In this document: positions 1-9,545 of the stretch, piece by piece | Position numbering within the stretch: the stretch's first letter is position 1 | Layout: the number at the start of each line of letters is the position of its first letter | Assembly (NCBI GenBank): GCA_001600355.1 | Contig: BCJU01000002.1 | Coordinates: 1,550,001-1,614,000 of the forward strand | Reading direction: 5' to 3' | DNA length: 64,000 nucleotides | Origin: Meira nashicola | Lineage: Eukaryota > Basidiomycota > Exobasidiomycetes > Exobasidiales > Brachybasidiaceae | The notes under the pieces: model-generated | What the model was told of the DNA's origin: nothing | The model's database searches: none | What the model saw: only the letters and a program-made list of their open reading frames with translations | Position numbers and translations under genes: made by a program

Positions 1-146
1 ACGGAAAGCATGATGAAATAACATCACGCAAGATTGAATCGAAAAAAAAGAGATGTTTTGAGCCGAACTGAAGACAAGAAGCATGTTTTTGTTGTGCTTG
101 TTGTTGTTGTAGAGAAAAAAGATGACAAATTGTCCGTGTGATTGCT

Positions 147-820
147 TTACATGTGATAAATTTCTGCAAAATAAAAGGAGGGGAGAAAAGGCTGTGTCAG
201 CATACACAGAAAAAGTGAACGGCAAAGAGCAAGCCGCCTAATCAAGAAAAACCAAACTCACGTTTATCACTCGTTGGAAGTGTGTAATAATGCTCGATAC
301 GTTTCATGAATCGCCAGCACATAAAGTATGCATATAGTTGAAGTCCGAAATCGATTACCAAAGCAAAGACAAAAGCGATGTAAAGGCTGTGGAAACCTGC
401 AGAACAAATACCGGAAGGCATTTTTGAACCATTATCATAACCATGTGCAGCAGATTCACCCCACAATTGACCTCCATTATTGCATTCCCAAATAATCTTT
501 CCTTGTTGTCTGTCCAATTGGAACATCATAACAGCAGCACGAACGGCAACTGTAAGCAAAATGACTGGCCAAAGGAAAAAGCAAACTCGAATCCACATAT
601 AAGATGTATTACTCAAACCGATTATATTGATTACGCAAATTGACATAACTGCCATTCCGATTCCACCATAAATTTGCCATTCGGGAAAATCGAAGAATAA
701 ATATTGACCATCTCTGAATAATAGAATTGAACCGGCTAGATTGTATAATGCAATCACAACGTCCCATGCGATCGCCCCATGTTTTAGTGGAAAGATTAGT
801 AGACAATTATCGCACCACAT
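147..820 (-). CDS. small four-TM membrane protein, unknown function
   Basis: I do not recognise the family. The main exon (820 down to 262) starts at an ATG. It encodes four hydrophobic segments, at about residues 16-35, 49-70, 74-97 and 145-168. Between TM3 and TM4 lies a loop with Cys and Gly, which suggests a small integral membrane protein. Read straight through, the frame stops at 242-244. However, a consensus GTGAGT donor sits at 261-256 and a pyrimidine-rich TTTTGCAG acceptor ends at 164. Splicing these gives a second exon at 163-147 that adds only a few residues (…QIYHM) and a stop. I prefer the spliced form, but the C-terminus is inferred. The gene diverges from TRM82 across an 818-bp gap. 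Confidence 0.6.
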
Positions 821-1638
821 ATTTGGTTATCTTGTTGTTGATGACAAAAATCTCTTTTGTGAGAGGAGGGGTATTGGTATAAGTCGTTAGTGTTGAATTC
901 GTTAAAATTGGTTAAATCGTTAAAAAAAAGTCGTAAACAAAATCGTAAAGTGTTGGGAAGGGGATACTGTTGATGATGGCGAAGAATGTAGCTGATGTGC
1001 AAAGCTACAATTCTCACTCAGGCATAAATTTTTCATCTGGTCTCATGGATAAGGCAATCTGGGTAAACAAGAATTTATAGGTAACAAGAATTTATAGGTG
1101 AAGTAGGCTATATGCACCATAAAAAGTCTGATTTTCTATACTGCATCTGTGTGCAATCAAACAGCTGATACCAATTTCATCAATACTCGAGGTTCGTGCT
1201 TTATTGCAGGTCATTTGCCTGTCCTTCTCTCTTTCTCTCTATATGTGAGATGATCGATTGCCTGCAAATTTTGGCTCAAAGTTGGCCATAAAGGAAAAAT
1301 TACCCCTGAGTTGATGGTTGGACGTGCATCTTGTTTGTGTGTGCATTGCAGATAGACTATGTGTATGCATGTGTTGGGTTGAGACTTGACAATGCATGCA
1401 TACATAGCGTAAAGCCACTCTCTCTCTCGGATTCGCCCCTAACTTTTTTTCAAAAAGGATTTTCGAGGCGCCTCTCATTAGCGTGAATTTGATAAAAGTC
1501 ATTTAAAAAAAAATAGCGCGAACAGTCACGTGTGTTGGGAAAAAAGTGTCCTCGATTCTGAGAAGAACTTGGTCAAGTCAAAATATATAGCATATTCAAT
1601 TCACTTTTCCTTCTCGCTCGCTTACCATAGAAGTCAAC
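821..1638. other. divergent intergenic region
   Basis: 818 bp between the four-TM gene (minus) and TRM82 (plus). It presumably holds both promoters. A direct repeat of the type 'aacaagaatttatagg' occurs at about 1067-1097. There are CT-rich tracts near 1225 and 1420 and poly-A near 1505. I see no gene or RNA; the short ORFs here have no family features. Confidence 0.5.
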
Positions 1639-3351
1639 ATGGCGGACACAAGTATGACAGAGATGCCATATTTGTTCGTATTGGTTATAGAGGATCAACT
1701 ATTATGCCTAGTATCACCTTTGATTACTAATTTTGTCTCCTTAAAAACGGGTAAAGTGGTAGGATCATTAACCAATCCTTCCTCTGAAGCAGCTCCAAGA
1801 TGTGCAGCAACAGTTCAAATACCTTCCGCTTCAACTTCTTCAGCCGAAAAAGTAGATTGTCTAGTCGCTTTAGCATGCGATAATAAAGATTTAAGCGTAT
1901 ACAGATTACGATTCGATCAAACTACAAGTCAAGATGCCTCATTAATCAAAATTTGGTCACACAGTATGCCCAAACGTGTAAGCAAAATTCAATGGGAAGA
2001 GGATAATTCGGAAATTGAAAAGAGGATAGTGATTGGTGATAGGCATGGAGATGTGAGAAGTTATGTTATCCCAATATCCGAAGAAGAAATCTCTGAACCA
2101 TTGGCAAAACGACAAAAAGTGGAAGAGTCAAGTGGGGAGAATAAAGAAGAAAAGATGGAAGATGAAGAAGATTCGGGGACATTGCATTTAGGTCATGTGT
2201 CCTATTTGACAGATTTCGTCTTTTCATCATTCACCTCAAAATCTTCAAATACACCTTCAAACAATCCCGCTTCATTCATGATCACCAGTGATAGAGATGA
2301 GCATATCCGAATTTCACGATGGGGCAATAGAAGGGCTGGCTATATTGCATTAAGATATTTATTGGGCTCTACACAGGCTATTGGAGGCATTTGTGCAATA
2401 GAAGGGAAGATATGGGAAGCTGTGCAATCGTCAAAGTTATTAAATGAACGTGGAGAGAATGCTTGTCAGTTCCCCTTCTTGATTTCAGCAGATCATAGTA
2501 CGATTCGAATCTGGAATCTACATCCGGATAGCAAGTTAAAGGAAAGGGACAATTGTTTGGCTGCAATTTCTCTTGAGGAAGCTTTATTACCGTATGTGAT
2601 GGTCGATTCAAAGAAAGAAAGAAAGCGTGATCAATTGTTTGGTAAAGGAAAAGTGAGAGTGCCAAGAAATGAACAAGGCGCTCCTATTTTGACAAATGGA
2701 GACGATCATATTCCTCTCATCACGCCAATCATCACAAAATTACGAGCATTCATCGATCCAACCGGTCAAAGTCAGCTAATTTTTACAGTTGATGGAGGTA
2801 AGGCACTCTTTGTCATCTCTCTAGCTTCTCTCGTCTCAGCAAGCAATAGTGAAGAGGTAGTTCAATCACTCAAAACATTAGAAATGCCTTTGCCTATTCT
2901 GGAGTACAACATACATCAACATGATGCAATTACAGACGTGTGGATGGTTCTTGATGTGAGGCGGGAGTTTGTTAGCGATGAAAGGATGTCAAAGATGCCC
3001 ATCGCTCTAGCTCGTTGGAACGATGAACAAGGTGGCCTTTCCCTCGTTCAAGAAGATCAACATTCAATCCTGCAATCTGACGCTTTAGCACTTAAAGCCA
3101 GTTGGGATGATGCTTCAGGTATGGTACTATACGATGCTCTTACCATGTTTACCAAGCGTGATTTCGAATATTCCGAATCAGTTGATGTTGTTTCCCAAGA
3201 TGGATTGATAAAAGGAGGGTTGCCTAATCACGAAATTCCTGGTCGACCTGCAAGTAGTACTAACAAAAATCAAAGTGAAAAGGTCACTAGGAAACGAGAA
3301 ATAGCTCGTGAAGAGATGAAGAAACGAATTGAAACAACATTAAACAAATAA
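1639..3351 (+). CDS. TRM82: tRNA (guanine-N7)-methyltransferase non-catalytic WD40 subunit Trm82
   Basis: Trm82 (WDR4 in animals) is the WD-repeat scaffold that stabilises the catalytic subunit Trm8 for m7G46 formation in tRNA. The 570-residue protein has weak WD blades throughout. The family signature is clear: LGHVSYLTDFV at about 184-194, followed by ITSDRDEHIRISRW at about 215-228, the segment that diagnoses this family. An acidic, Lys-rich insertion at about 148-182 and a basic C-terminal tail (about 545-570) make it longer than the yeast protein (about 444 residues). The start is the first ATG of an uninterrupted frame, with no intron. Trm8 is not encoded in this window. Confidence 0.9.
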   Translation: MADTSMTEMPYLFVLVIEDQLLCLVSPLITNFVSLKTGKVVGSLTNPSSEAAPRCAATVQIPSASTSSAEKVDCLVALACDNKDLSVYRLRFDQTTSQDASLIKIWSHSMPKRVSKIQWEEDNSEIEKRIVIGDRHGDVRSYVIPISEEEISEPLAKRQKVEESSGENKEEKMEDEEDSGTLHLGHVSYLTDFVFSSFTSKSSNTPSNNPASFMITSDRDEHIRISRWGNRRAGYIALRYLLGSTQAIGGICAIEGKIWEAVQSSKLLNERGENACQFPFLISADHSTIRIWNLHPDSKLKERDNCLAAISLEEALLPYVMVDSKKERKRDQLFGKGKVRVPRNEQGAPILTNGDDHIPLITPIITKLRAFIDPTGQSQLIFTVDGGKALFVISLASLVSASNSEEVVQSLKTLEMPLPILEYNIHQHDAITDVWMVLDVRREFVSDERMSKMPIALARWNDEQGGLSLVQEDQHSILQSDALALKASWDDASGMVLYDALTMFTKRDFEYSESVDVVSQDGLIKGGLPNHEIPGRPASSTNKNQSEKVTRKREIAREEMKKRIETTLNK

Positions 3352-4046
3352 GCAAGCAAGATCTGTAATTTTATCTTCATATCTGTAAAGTATATGTGCA
3401 ATAGTAAGAAAAAGCATTGAATTGGTGTATCTGTTTATGTGTGCGACTGTATGTGCGGATCGTTGGTCATCCTCGTATCATGGGGCTGCAGTCTAAAAAA
3501 AGACGCTTCCCTCTTGACAATGGTTTTACGATCCTTGCTGAAATTTCTTCTCCCACAAATGCCAAAAATATCGTATCGAGAGAAGTTTTTCACGTACGAT
3601 GAAAACAACAAAATATACAAATTCAAACGAAAGATTAAACAGTCGTTCAGCATGAATGAAGATACCATAAATGTATATTGTACACTTTTTTTTTCTCCAC
3701 AATGAAAACCAACGAAGCTCACGAAGAGCCATCAAGATGATTTACGAAAGAAGAAAAAAGTCATCAATATACGATATCAAATTCTTCTGACAGTCGTTCG
3801 ATCATCGTTTGAATTCATACGGCTAAAATTGTGGTAATGGTTAAAAAGAAGAAGAAATGCAAGGAAGTTCCAAAAACGCGCTTTAAATGGATTTAACCTT
3901 TAATAAAAAAGTAAGCTTCACGTGCTCTGACTACAACCAAAAAATTTCAGAAGAAAGGTTATTTTAGCTTGCTTTACCTCCACGAAAAGCACAATCATTG
4001 AACCTTCCTTGCGAATACTCACATCACATCACATCACTTTAACAAG
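3352..4046. other. intergenic region between TRM82 and YAR1
   Basis: 695 bp containing the TRM82 3' end and the YAR1 promoter. A short direct repeat (acatc/acatcac units) lies at 4020-4038 just before the YAR1 start. Several short overlapping ORFs at 3417-3735 have no family features and I treat them as chance. No other structure seen. Confidence 0.5.
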
Positions 4047-4718
4047 ATGAGTAACGGAACAACAAGAATACTGACGGAAGAACAAATAGACGAAATACTG
4101 TACTGCAGCAGAGCAGGCGAATTGGAAGATCTAAAAGCATCTTTTGAAAGTTGCTTAAAAGAGAACGACAATTTTGACGAAATACTGAAATCAATTCAAG
4201 ATTCAAACGAATCAAAGAATTCACCTCTTCATTATTCATCCGCTAATGGGCATTATGAAATCGTTCGATTTATTCTGGAAAAAGCTTCTTTAGAAAGTAT
4301 ATTAGCACAAAATGAAGCAGGAAATACACCGCTACATTGGGCAGCATTTAATGGACATTTGGAAATTGTGAAAGATTTGATCGATCGAATTGAATCATTA
4401 GCACCTAAACCAGTCTCAAACGCAGCTTCAGAGCTAACAGAAGAAGAACGTGATGCGATTGCTGAAAAGGAAGCAAGACAGAGAAGTATATGGGATGTGG
4501 TGAATAATGCAGGAAGAGGACCAATGAGTGAAGCACAAATGAACAATAAAGAAGCAGTAGTAGACTTTATGCTTCAAAGAATGGTTACCGCTCCAACTGG
4601 TGCACCTAGCGATGAAGCTGTTCCAGAACAAGATACAACTAAACCTGCCGAAGTTGCAATCAAGTCAGAAGAGGAAGGAATTACACAAAAAACACAAGAT
4701 CTCAATCTGCATGAGTGA
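4047..4718 (+). CDS. YAR1: ankyrin-repeat chaperone Yar1 (Rps3 chaperone)
   Basis: Yar1 is the dedicated chaperone of ribosomal protein Rps3, keeping it soluble until assembly into the 40S subunit. The 223-residue protein has the size and plan of yeast Yar1 (200 residues). An N-terminal acidic helix contains the 'CSRAGELEDLK' stretch. Two ankyrin repeats follow, at about 58-80 (SPLHYSSANGHYEIVRFIL) and 91-113 (GNTPLHWAAFNGHLEIVKDL), and then a Glu-rich tail. The 'GNTPLHWAAFNG' segment closely parallels yeast 'GNTALHWASLNG'. The start is the first ATG and there is no intron. It converges with the deaminase-like gene, with about 130 bp between stops. Confidence 0.85.
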   Translation: MSNGTTRILTEEQIDEILYCSRAGELEDLKASFESCLKENDNFDEILKSIQDSNESKNSPLHYSSANGHYEIVRFILEKASLESILAQNEAGNTPLHWAAFNGHLEIVKDLIDRIESLAPKPVSNAASELTEEERDAIAEKEARQRSIWDVVNNAGRGPMSEAQMNNKEAVVDFMLQRMVTAPTGAPSDEAVPEQDTTKPAEVAIKSEEEGITQKTQDLNLHE

Positions 4719-4845
4719 TTCCAAATATTCTAACAATGTACTTTTAGTCCAATACAAGCACTATTTTCAAGGTATTGAGATTTATGTTTTTTGAAAGAGA
4801 TATTGCTTAGTTTACATATGATAAAATGTTACAGTGTAGGTGCTA

Positions 4846-5883
4846 TTATTCCAACCTTGCAGCTTTTTGGGCTTCATCATCTTCACCATCTGCACTTGCA
4901 CGCTTTTGAGGTACTTCCTGATTCATTAATTCGTCTAAATCGTCTTCATAATCATCCTTATGAACAACATTGTCTCCATTAATAGACGTGCCAGCTTGCT
5001 TTTCTGCTTCTCGAGCCAATTTTGCCGCTTTTTTCTTTCCGATAGGTTTTTGACTTTGAGCAAGCTTTTTCGCTTCCCATCTTTCTTGTTTCTCTGCTGC
5101 TCGTTGTTCTTCATCTTGTTCAACCTTTGAATGACCATATCTTTGTTTTATAATCTTTTCTGCTGATTTATATTTTAACATATAATCTTCCCACCATCTT
5201 GCATTTCTTGCTCTTGTCTTTTCTGCATCTTCAGATTGATTTGACCAAAATTGACGAACACGTTTATCACGTATTTCGTCAATCTTTCTTTCTTCTGCTT
5301 TAGCTTTTGAAGCTTTTTCATCATTTAAACCTTTACCTGCAACGATTGGATCTAAAGTACCTACTAATTCCATTCCTTCAACTTCTGCTGCTACTAATGC
5401 TGCTTCACCTTGAGATGTTTGATTTAAAATTGCTTTTTTGAAAACGCATCTTTTCACTCCTGCGCTTAATAAAAGTTTCATACAATCATTGCAAGGTGGA
5501 AAAGAGATGTAAACCGTACAACCTTCTATCGGAATACCTAATCTTGCACATCTAGAAATCGCCAATGCTTCTGCATGTACTTCAGGAACGCCTTTTGCAA
5601 ACCTTGCGAAAAGAAGAGGTGTATTGTTAGAATAATTAATGATACGTTCTTGAACAGGAGGTGAGCAGACTTCGGAGCCAGTGGAAATTGTTGGATCTCC
5701 TTGCTTTGGAGGTCTTGTAAGAATGCATCCCATATGTCCCTTTTTCGATGAAGAATGTCGAGCTAAAATTGAAACCCATGTCAAAAAATTCTCATCTTCA
5801 CTTAATGTTGCATCGAATTCGTAAGGCGGTAGAGGTAATGGTGTCAAGAGTGTACTGATCGGCTCATCTTCAACAGTCGCCAT
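4846..5883 (-). CDS. cytidine deaminase-fold zinc enzyme with long basic coiled-coil tail
   Basis: The 345-residue protein contains a cytidine/deoxycytidylate deaminase zinc site. HAE (His103, proton-shuttle Glu105) is followed by PCNDC (Cys131, Cys134), separated by 25-30 residues as in dCMP deaminases. The region before it (ARHSSSKKGHMGCIL, about 41-55) forms the first strand of the fold and is interrupted by an unusual insertion at about 57-80. After residue 200 the protein is highly charged and predicted helical, with a Lys/Arg/Glu-rich tail. It is neither a clear Dcd1 nor a clear Tad2/Tad3, because their substrate motifs are not evident. All catalytic residues are present, so it is probably active, but the substrate (dCMP, free cytosine base or tRNA) is unknown. 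Confidence 0.7.
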   Translation of the reverse strand: MATVEDEPISTLLTPLPLPPYEFDATLSEDENFLTWVSILARHSSSKKGHMGCILTRPPKQGDPTISTGSEVCSPPVQERIINYSNNTPLLFARFAKGVPEVHAEALAISRCARLGIPIEGCTVYISFPPCNDCMKLLLSAGVKRCVFKKAILNQTSQGEAALVAAEVEGMELVGTLDPIVAGKGLNDEKASKAKAEERKIDEIRDKRVRQFWSNQSEDAEKTRARNARWWEDYMLKYKSAEKIIKQRYGHSKVEQDEEQRAAEKQERWEAKKLAQSQKPIGKKKAAKLAREAEKQAGTSINGDNVVHKDDYEDDLDELMNQEVPQKRASADGEDDEAQKAARLE

Positions 5884-6077
5884 CTTGAAATGGGGGTTTT
5901 GTAGTGCGAAAGCCAGGCGAGAAAGTAGACTATGTAAGAAGAAAAGGAAGCCAAAACAAAAATAATCCCCCGTACGACATGCATCGCATAAAAATTAAAG
6001 ATGTTTAGCGCGTCAAACAAAATAAACATTCATCTTCTTATTCTTACCTCCACCATCGAAAAAGGTTAATCGGAGAG

Positions 6078-7322
6078 ATGGAAGCTGTATCGAGTGGTCA
6101 ACAAGATTCAAGCAATTCAAATTCACATCATGTATCATTAAGTGAAGCAATTATTGCAATCAAGAAATTGGATCGCTTCGCATTTTATGGTACTTTAGCA
6201 GAAGAGGATCGGGAAGAACCTTTAACGAAAATACAAAGGGTATCTGATATTGTTGATGAGATAGGATCTGAAACGAAGAACAAACCATCAAGATTTAGCC
6301 GATTGACAGGAATTGGACAGTTGCATCGCGAAAAAGCTAGACAGAGGAGACAATCACGAACTTCTTTGAGGAGGACTGCGAATGATACAGTCAAGGCAAC
6401 TACATTCAACAATGAACGCTCTTCTACATACAGACCATTCTCTTTAGATATGTTGTTAGAGCGCTTATCGACATTCTCAATTTCAACGTACTCAAACAAA
6501 CCAGATTCAGAAAGATTACTCAGCCCACTTGGAATGGCAAGCAACGGTTGGATGCATGGAGAAGGACAGGAACGAGATGAGGTCATTTGCGTTACCTGTG
6601 CAGCTGCCTGGAAGGTGGACGCACCACTTGGATCCACCTCGAAAGAAGAACAATCCACATTTTGGAAAGATAAGGAGATGGATGTACGTGAAAAGCACGA
6701 GGATTGGTGTCCATGGAGAATACGAAGCTGCTCACCTTCTCTTTACAAGGCGCCCATTCGATCAGTTTTGGAAACTCGAGCCGATGTGGTAAAATGTGCT
6801 TCTAGACTGTCTGCTTGTCCAGGATTTGATTCAGTAATTGTTGCGTCTGATTTAAAAGAATTGAACACCAACGACTTCGCTGTCAAGTTTCCAGATCTTC
6901 CCATTACGGCCTTGATCTTGGCCATTTTTGGCTGGCAAATTTCTGGAGAGGGTTCACCTCCAATCGATCAATGTATCATCGCATGTTCCATGTGTGCCAG
7001 AAGGGCTGGTTTATGGGCATATACAAAAGACGAAAAACAATTTGACGTTTTGAAAGAGCATAAATCATATTGTCCTATCATTAATGGAGAAGTGCAAAAT
7101 GGAAGTTGGATGAATGCAAGGAATGTCGATCTACTTACCTCAAACAAAAGTCAATTATTACCAGCATGGCAATTGCGCTCGCAACTTCTTCTTGGAAATA
7201 AATCTCAGCAGAGGGGCAATGGAGTCTCTTCTTCGGAGGAAGTGCCATTTGATGCCCGAAACATGCGAAGTTCTGAAATATTGGCTAGAGTGAACGCTTT
7301 ATTAGACGGTCGCACGAATTGA
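6078..7322 (+). CDS. C3HC zinc-finger protein, Rsm1/ZC3HC1 (NIPA) family
   Basis: The 414-residue protein belongs to the NIPA/Rsm1 family. Human ZC3HC1 and yeast Pml39 sit at the nuclear pore basket, and fission yeast Rsm1 is linked to mRNA export. The C3HC finger shows as CVTC (171, 174), then H207 and C211 in the EKHEDWCPW context that marks the family. It is preceded by a helical segment (about 119-150) ending in LSPLGMASNGW. A second, Rsm1-like zinc module uses CSMC at about 310 and the later EHKSYCP. The start is the first ATG; there is no intron. It is divergent from the deaminase-like gene with under 200 bp between starts, so the two probably share a promoter region. Confidence 0.8.
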   Translation: MEAVSSGQQDSSNSNSHHVSLSEAIIAIKKLDRFAFYGTLAEEDREEPLTKIQRVSDIVDEIGSETKNKPSRFSRLTGIGQLHREKARQRRQSRTSLRRTANDTVKATTFNNERSSTYRPFSLDMLLERLSTFSISTYSNKPDSERLLSPLGMASNGWMHGEGQERDEVICVTCAAAWKVDAPLGSTSKEEQSTFWKDKEMDVREKHEDWCPWRIRSCSPSLYKAPIRSVLETRADVVKCASRLSACPGFDSVIVASDLKELNTNDFAVKFPDLPITALILAIFGWQISGEGSPPIDQCIIACSMCARRAGLWAYTKDEKQFDVLKEHKSYCPIINGEVQNGSWMNARNVDLLTSNKSQLLPAWQLRSQLLLGNKSQQRGNGVSSSEEVPFDARNMRSSEILARVNALLDGRTN

Positions 7323-7391
7323 CGCTGCTTGTATAACATGTATTATCATTAAGTATTCTGTAATTGTACGCATAATCTAGCATGCTCTCTA

Positions 7392-8204
7392 TCACTTTGA
7401 CTTCTTTGCCGCACTTTTTCTGCTTGATTGCTTGGCGTCAATAGCACCAACGAAGCCTTTGCCTTGAATACCTGCCACTTGATCCCATTCTCTTTTGTAT
7501 GCTTTATCAATAGCTTTGTGAAGTAGTGTCACACTGGTAGTGATACCAACAAAGAGGATAGCACAAACGGAATAAAGTCCAACTCGTTGAGCGTTTGATA
7601 AGATGCCAAGTAATGGATATGGATAATTTCCGTTTTTGTTTGCACAAATTTCCACCCAAATTCCATAAGCTGCTGTGCTAAGAGCACTTACGGCTGCCGG
7701 ATGAATTTCTTTGGGAAAAGGTGGTTCAAAGATCAAATAATCTAAAACCAAAAATATTGCCGGTGCAGCATGAAAAGAAAGATCGTCCAATAAAGGTAAT
7801 CGAACCGTTTCCCAAATCAATTGAGCCGGATTATCAGGATTCATAACTTTTCTTGGCGGAATAAGAAGTGAAGGATCGAGTAATAAAATTGGCCAATATA
7901 ATAACGAAATTAAAACTTCTGCAGGCATAGTTAAAGCCATTAACATCGTTTTGAATTTTCGCATTCCAGCAGAACTTGGATAAATATCGGAAGATAAAGC
8001 AAAAAGAGTAGTTAATCTACTAAACCAAAGACCTAAAACTGTTAAAAATTGATAATGAGATCCAAATTGTTCTTCTATATTGAATCCTGAAATATTGGCA
8101 TGAATTGGTAACCTTCGAAGTGCATATGTTAAAATTACCAAAGATACTCCATGCCATGCGAATGCGGCCAGACGGCCAGGTGTGATAGCAGTTGTTGTTG
8201 CCAT
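7392..8204 (-). CDS. FAR-17a/AIG1-like multi-pass membrane hydrolase
   Basis: The 270-residue protein has about six hydrophobic segments and matches the androgen-induced gene 1 (AIG1/ADTRP) family. Animal members are membrane-embedded threonine hydrolases of fatty acid esters of hydroxy fatty acids. The two catalytic landmarks are visible: Thr55 in YQFLTVLGLW and His145 in DLSFHAAPAIF. The C-terminus is a Lys/Ser-rich cytosolic tail ending KKSK, which could act as an ER-retention-type signal. It starts at an ATG and has no intron. The function in fungi is inferred from the family only. It is tail-to-tail with the C3HC gene, 69 bp apart. Confidence 0.8.
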   Translation of the reverse strand: MATTTAITPGRLAAFAWHGVSLVILTYALRRLPIHANISGFNIEEQFGSHYQFLTVLGLWFSRLTTLFALSSDIYPSSAGMRKFKTMLMALTMPAEVLISLLYWPILLLDPSLLIPPRKVMNPDNPAQLIWETVRLPLLDDLSFHAAPAIFLVLDYLIFEPPFPKEIHPAAVSALSTAAYGIWVEICANKNGNYPYPLLGILSNAQRVGLYSVCAILFVGITTSVTLLHKAIDKAYKREWDQVAGIQGKGFVGAIDAKQSSRKSAAKKSK

Positions 8205-8461
8205 AATTCCACAATCTATTCAGCTTCACACTTCCCCAGCCAGATATTGTCGAAATGAGAATCAAAGGTGTAAGAAGGAAAGAAGGTTCAGGTTCGGTGT
8301 TGGTTCCGAAAACCAGTGGAGGTTTAAACGTGCTTAAAAGAAAAGGCCCGCATGCTGGCTGGGCTGCATTGTACTAGACTACATGCACCTGTCATATTAA
8401 ACTTGGCGCCAAAAAAAAATAATTAAGCCGTGTACCTCAATTTATAACTTTAACGGTCAAC

Positions 8462-9274
8462 ATGACGATTGAAACGGAAGAGAACAAAGCTCGTTTAGAA
8501 CGTGAAGAAAGTCCGGATGAGGACTTCGATGGAAGAAAGGATGATGGTAGCTCATCAGGCTCTGAAAGCGATGATGCAGGATCAGATGTTGAAGGAGCGG
8601 GAAAAAAGCGAAAAGGTGATGAAGTAGTGGAATTGGATGAAGATGAAGCAAAGGCGTTGTTGGAAGATTTAGGTACAGATGTTAGAGAAGGTAAACGGAT
8701 ACGAAGGAGTGATGCGAATGGACCTGAAAGCGAAGAGAATGGTACGAATGCAAAAGAAGGACCATCTTCACAATCTGACGAGATCTGGAAATCGATTCAA
8801 GAAGGAAAAAACGAATTAACAACCTCTAACAATCAACAAGAAGAAATGGTGACAGTATTACGAACATATAAATTTGCAGGAGAAGAAGTTGTGAAAGAAG
8901 AAAGATTACCCGCATCTGATCCATTTGCAAAACAATATTTGGCAAAACAAGCACAAGCAAATCTTAGCTCAACAACAAGTTCTTCATCTCGTCCAACTCC
9001 TGGACCTCGTCGTAAAAAAGGCGGAGGCTTGGCAGCTATGAGTGCTGCTGCTACCGGTAAACCGGATAAGTTAAATACTCTAGAAAAGAGTAAAATGGAT
9101 TGGACAAAGTATAAAGATTCCAATTTGGGAGAACATGAACGACATGAAATGGATGCTCAAACAAAAGGTGGAAGTAGTGGTTTGGGATCTATGAAAGGAT
9201 ATATGGAAAGAAGAAATTTCTTAGAACGTGTACAAGATAGGCTAGAAGGCCAAGAAAGAGAACCTAAAAAGTGA
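8462..9274 (+). CDS. SWC5: SWR1-complex subunit Swc5 (BCNT/CFDP1 domain)
   Basis: Swc5 is a histone-binding subunit of the SWR1 chromatin remodeller, which exchanges H2A for H2A.Z in the nucleus. The 270-residue protein has the expected plan. A very acidic Ser/Glu/Asp-rich N-terminal half (about 1-105) binds histones. The C-terminal BCNT domain lies in the last 75 residues, recognisable from LEKSKMDWTKYKD, followed by GGSSGLGSMKGYMERRNFLERV. A single exon starts at the ATG at 8462. It is divergent from the AIG1-like gene (257 bp). Confidence 0.9.
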   Translation: MTIETEENKARLEREESPDEDFDGRKDDGSSSGSESDDAGSDVEGAGKKRKGDEVVELDEDEAKALLEDLGTDVREGKRIRRSDANGPESEENGTNAKEGPSSQSDEIWKSIQEGKNELTTSNNQQEEMVTVLRTYKFAGEEVVKEERLPASDPFAKQYLAKQAQANLSSTTSSSSRPTPGPRRKKGGGLAAMSAAATGKPDKLNTLEKSKMDWTKYKDSNLGEHERHEMDAQTKGGSSGLGSMKGYMERRNFLERVQDRLEGQEREPKK

Positions 9275-9545
9275 AGTATGTATTTATCCTTCGTTTGATA
9301 TTCATTAGAATCTGTAATTTATTAATGCAAAAGACACACACACACATTAAGCTAGTGTTGAGCAAAAGAAAGGAAAAAAACCCTGTACCGGCCTTAAGCA
9401 CGCGATTTCCGAACGCTAGAGAAATTCGATTACAAGTGAGTGAATGTATGCGTATGCACGCACGGACTATCCGGGGTGGAGGAAAATGAAGGGGAGGAGG
9501 TAGACCCTTTCTTCCCTCCCGTCATCATTCCCAAAAATATCAGGA

